Assembly (NCBI GenBank): GCA_002781365.1
Contig: PETN01000016.1
Location: 124,001 to 188,000, forward strand
Direction: 5' to 3'
DNA from: Sulfurimonas sp. CG01_land_8_20_14_3_00_36_23
GTDB lineage: Bacteria; Campylobacterota; Campylobacteria; Campylobacterales; Sulfurimonadaceae
Length of the DNA: 64,000 bases
Shown: piece by piece, positions 62,969 through 64,000 of the stretch
Numbering within the stretch: the first letter of the stretch is position 1
Layout: each line of letters opens with the position of its first letter
Notes under the pieces: model-generated
What the model was told of the DNA's origin: nothing
The model's database searches: none
Seen by the model: only the letters and a program-made list of their open reading frames with translations
Made by a program: the position numbers and the translations under genes

Positions 62969-63526
62969 ATGCTCATAGTCGGACTAGGAAATCCTGGAAC
63001 GACTTATGAACACAACCGCCATAACATAGGTTTTATGGTGATTGATGCACTTATAAAAAGATTTGGTGCTCAAAAACTCTCCTCCTCATCGTTTAAAGGT
63101 GAACTTTTTAAATTTTCTCAAAATTTTCTTTTAAAACCACTTACATATATGAACCTCTCTGGTGAATCTATCCAAGCTGTTAAAAATTTTTATAAAATTG
63201 AACAAGTTGTTGTCATCCATGATGATTTAGATTTGCCTTTTGGAACACTTCGATTTAAACATGGTGGCGGTCATGGCGGTCATAACGGCTTAAAGTCTGC
63301 AGATGAGAAGATTTCTCAAGAGTATATACGCATCCGTATGGGCATAGGAAAACCAGAGCATAAAGGGGAAGTTGCATCTTATGTTTTAAGTGACTTTAAT
63401 GCCCCAGAAGAGAAGCATCTTGGCATGTGGATTTCTCATGTTTGTGATGCAGTTGAGTATTTACTACAAAATTCTTTAGAAGATACAAGTAGCCAATTTA
63501 CAATTAAAAAATTTCAGCTAAAATAG
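62969..63526 (+). CDS. pth: Peptidyl-tRNA hydrolase
   Basis: A 185-residue enzyme that releases tRNA from stalled peptidyl-tRNA. LIVGLGNPGTTYEHNRHNIGFMV carries the catalytic His, with LLKPLTYMNLSGES, VIHDDLDLPFG and GGGHGGHNGLKS following. A motif copy at 63422 is read as Gly-Met-Trp-Ile. Confidence 0.97.
   Translation: MLIVGLGNPGTTYEHNRHNIGFMVIDALIKRFGAQKLSSSSFKGELFKFSQNFLLKPLTYMNLSGESIQAVKNFYKIEQVVVIHDDLDLPFGTLRFKHGGGHGGHNGLKSADEKISQEYIRIRMGIGKPEHKGEVASYVLSDFNAPEEKHLGMWISHVCDAVEYLLQNSLEDTSSQFTIKKFQLK
63422..63431 (+). repeat. Dispersed motif, 10-mer core, in pth
   Basis: GGCATGTGGA, read as Gly-Met-Trp-Ile, the same register as the 41489 copy. Confidence 0.75.
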
Positions 63527-63551
63527 CAGTTAATTTTCTTAACGGATTTGT

Positions 63552-64000
63552 ATGCTGGCTTTTAAATATATCGCTTTACATTATATAAAATATTTCTTCA
63601 TTATCTTACTCGCCCTCGTACTTTTTTTAGTTGGATTTGATTATATGGAAAATGCAAGCGATCTTGCATCTTCTGCGAACTTATTGCTGATTTATCTCGT
63701 TTATAAAGCATTTTTTGCTGTCGATATGCTTCTGCCTCTCTCCCTTATATTTGCTATGATATCTACAAAAATATTTTTAATACGCTCCAACGCACTTGTC
63801 TCTTTTTACTCTCTTGGGTACTCTAGAGTGGAGGTGCTCAGACCATTTGTTGTGGTCTCAAGCACTATAATCGTTATCTTTATCTCTTTACATGCTTTGC
63901 CAAGTTTCTCAAGAGCAGATGAATTTTCAAACAATATACGAAAAAACGCTGAGTATTTAAGTCCGACACGCGATCTTTTCTTCACCTACAAAAAGCAATA
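63552..64000 (+). CDS. LptF/LptG-family LPS export permease, N-terminal fragment
   Basis: The first 149 codons, open to the window end. The start MLAFKYIALHYIKYFFIILLALVLFLVGFDYME and VDMLLPLSLIFAMISTKIFLIRSNALVSFYSLGYSRVEVLRP are typical of the YjgP/YjgQ permeases LptF and LptG, which move LPS out of the inner membrane with LptB. Three transmembrane helices are visible. Which of the two it is cannot be told from the fragment. It follows pth by 25 bp. Confidence 0.88.
   Translation, partial: MLAFKYIALHYIKYFFIILLALVLFLVGFDYMENASDLASSANLLLIYLVYKAFFAVDMLLPLSLIFAMISTKIFLIRSNALVSFYSLGYSRVEVLRPFVVVSSTIIVIFISLHALPSFSRADEFSNNIRKNAEYLSPTRDLFFTYKKQ

Noticed and set aside
7694-63431. The dispersed motif as a conserved protein motif (ACGN or FPHAK)
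   Set aside because: It is read in all six registers in unrelated proteins and also occurs between genes.
7694-63431. The dispersed motif as the end of an insertion sequence or miniature element
   Set aside because: No shared flanking sequence, target duplication or transposase is seen beside any copy; similarity stops at 13 bases.

Overview
The window is a stretch of an AT-rich chromosome of a Campylobacterota (Epsilonproteobacteria) bacterium, most like the Sulfurimonas group. The basis is the protein character throughout, the H. pylori-like cheY-prmA-ftsH-pssA order, a stand-alone atpE with a signal-like N-terminus, an NhaD antiporter, and the density of two-component and GGDEF proteins. 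There is no rRNA, phage, IS element or CRISPR array. One tRNA (Leu, anticodon GAG) and one probable 6S RNA are present.

Layout. 1-6.4 kb: the 3' end of lon, then a leftward signalling operon (PAS protein, HPt scaffold, NIT-domain hybrid histidine kinase, single-domain receiver). 6.4-21.7 kb: housekeeping genes (uvrC with a DciA-like gene, a small lipoprotein, nadB, nhaD, guaA, hemD, 6S RNA, purD, an RDD protein, lptD, a phosphoribosyltransferase-like gene, pnp, atpE, tRNA-Leu). 21.8-35.1 kb: a more accessory region with four GGDEF proteins (one interrupted by an in-frame amber codon), a nitroreductase/HxlR pair, a TetR-controlled AhpD-like gene, transporters, a GNAT protein, and a haem-binding-domain protein. 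35.3-42.2 kb: a phytase-esterase-like protein, trpA with an HPt protein, panB, ruvB, an AI-2E transporter family protein, and lipid A acyltransferase plus heptosyltransferase. 42.2-47.1 kb: an exported LPP20/DUF4384-type protein, an exported WD40-caspase protein with an EF-hand-like loop, and a membrane-anchored coiled-coil protein. 47.1-64 kb: hisH-hisA, cheY-prmA-ftsH-psd-like-pssA, a large TPR protein, bioD-pyrB-pabB-histidine kinase-membrane protein, tal-pilT, rplY-pth and the start of an LptF/G permease.

The most striking signal is not a gene. A short oligonucleotide, GGCATGTGGAAAT or its complement ATTTCCACATGCC, is scattered through the window. I count 26 copies of its 10-base core GGCATGTGGA on the two strands, 22 of them extending to 11 bases and 14 matching all 13. 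Chance predicts about 0.1 copies of a 10-mer in 64 kb. Copies lie inside genes in all six possible reading registers, so selection is on the DNA and not on a protein motif. Two copies form a perfect 28-bp palindrome between convergent genes, where it can act as a terminator. Another inverted pair lies in a signal-peptide coding region, and two copies contain start codons. This is how the DNA-uptake sequences of Pasteurellaceae and Neisseriaceae behave, and I know of no described equivalent in this phylum. A DNA-uptake signal is my leading hypothesis; a recombination, segregation or methylation site is the main alternative.
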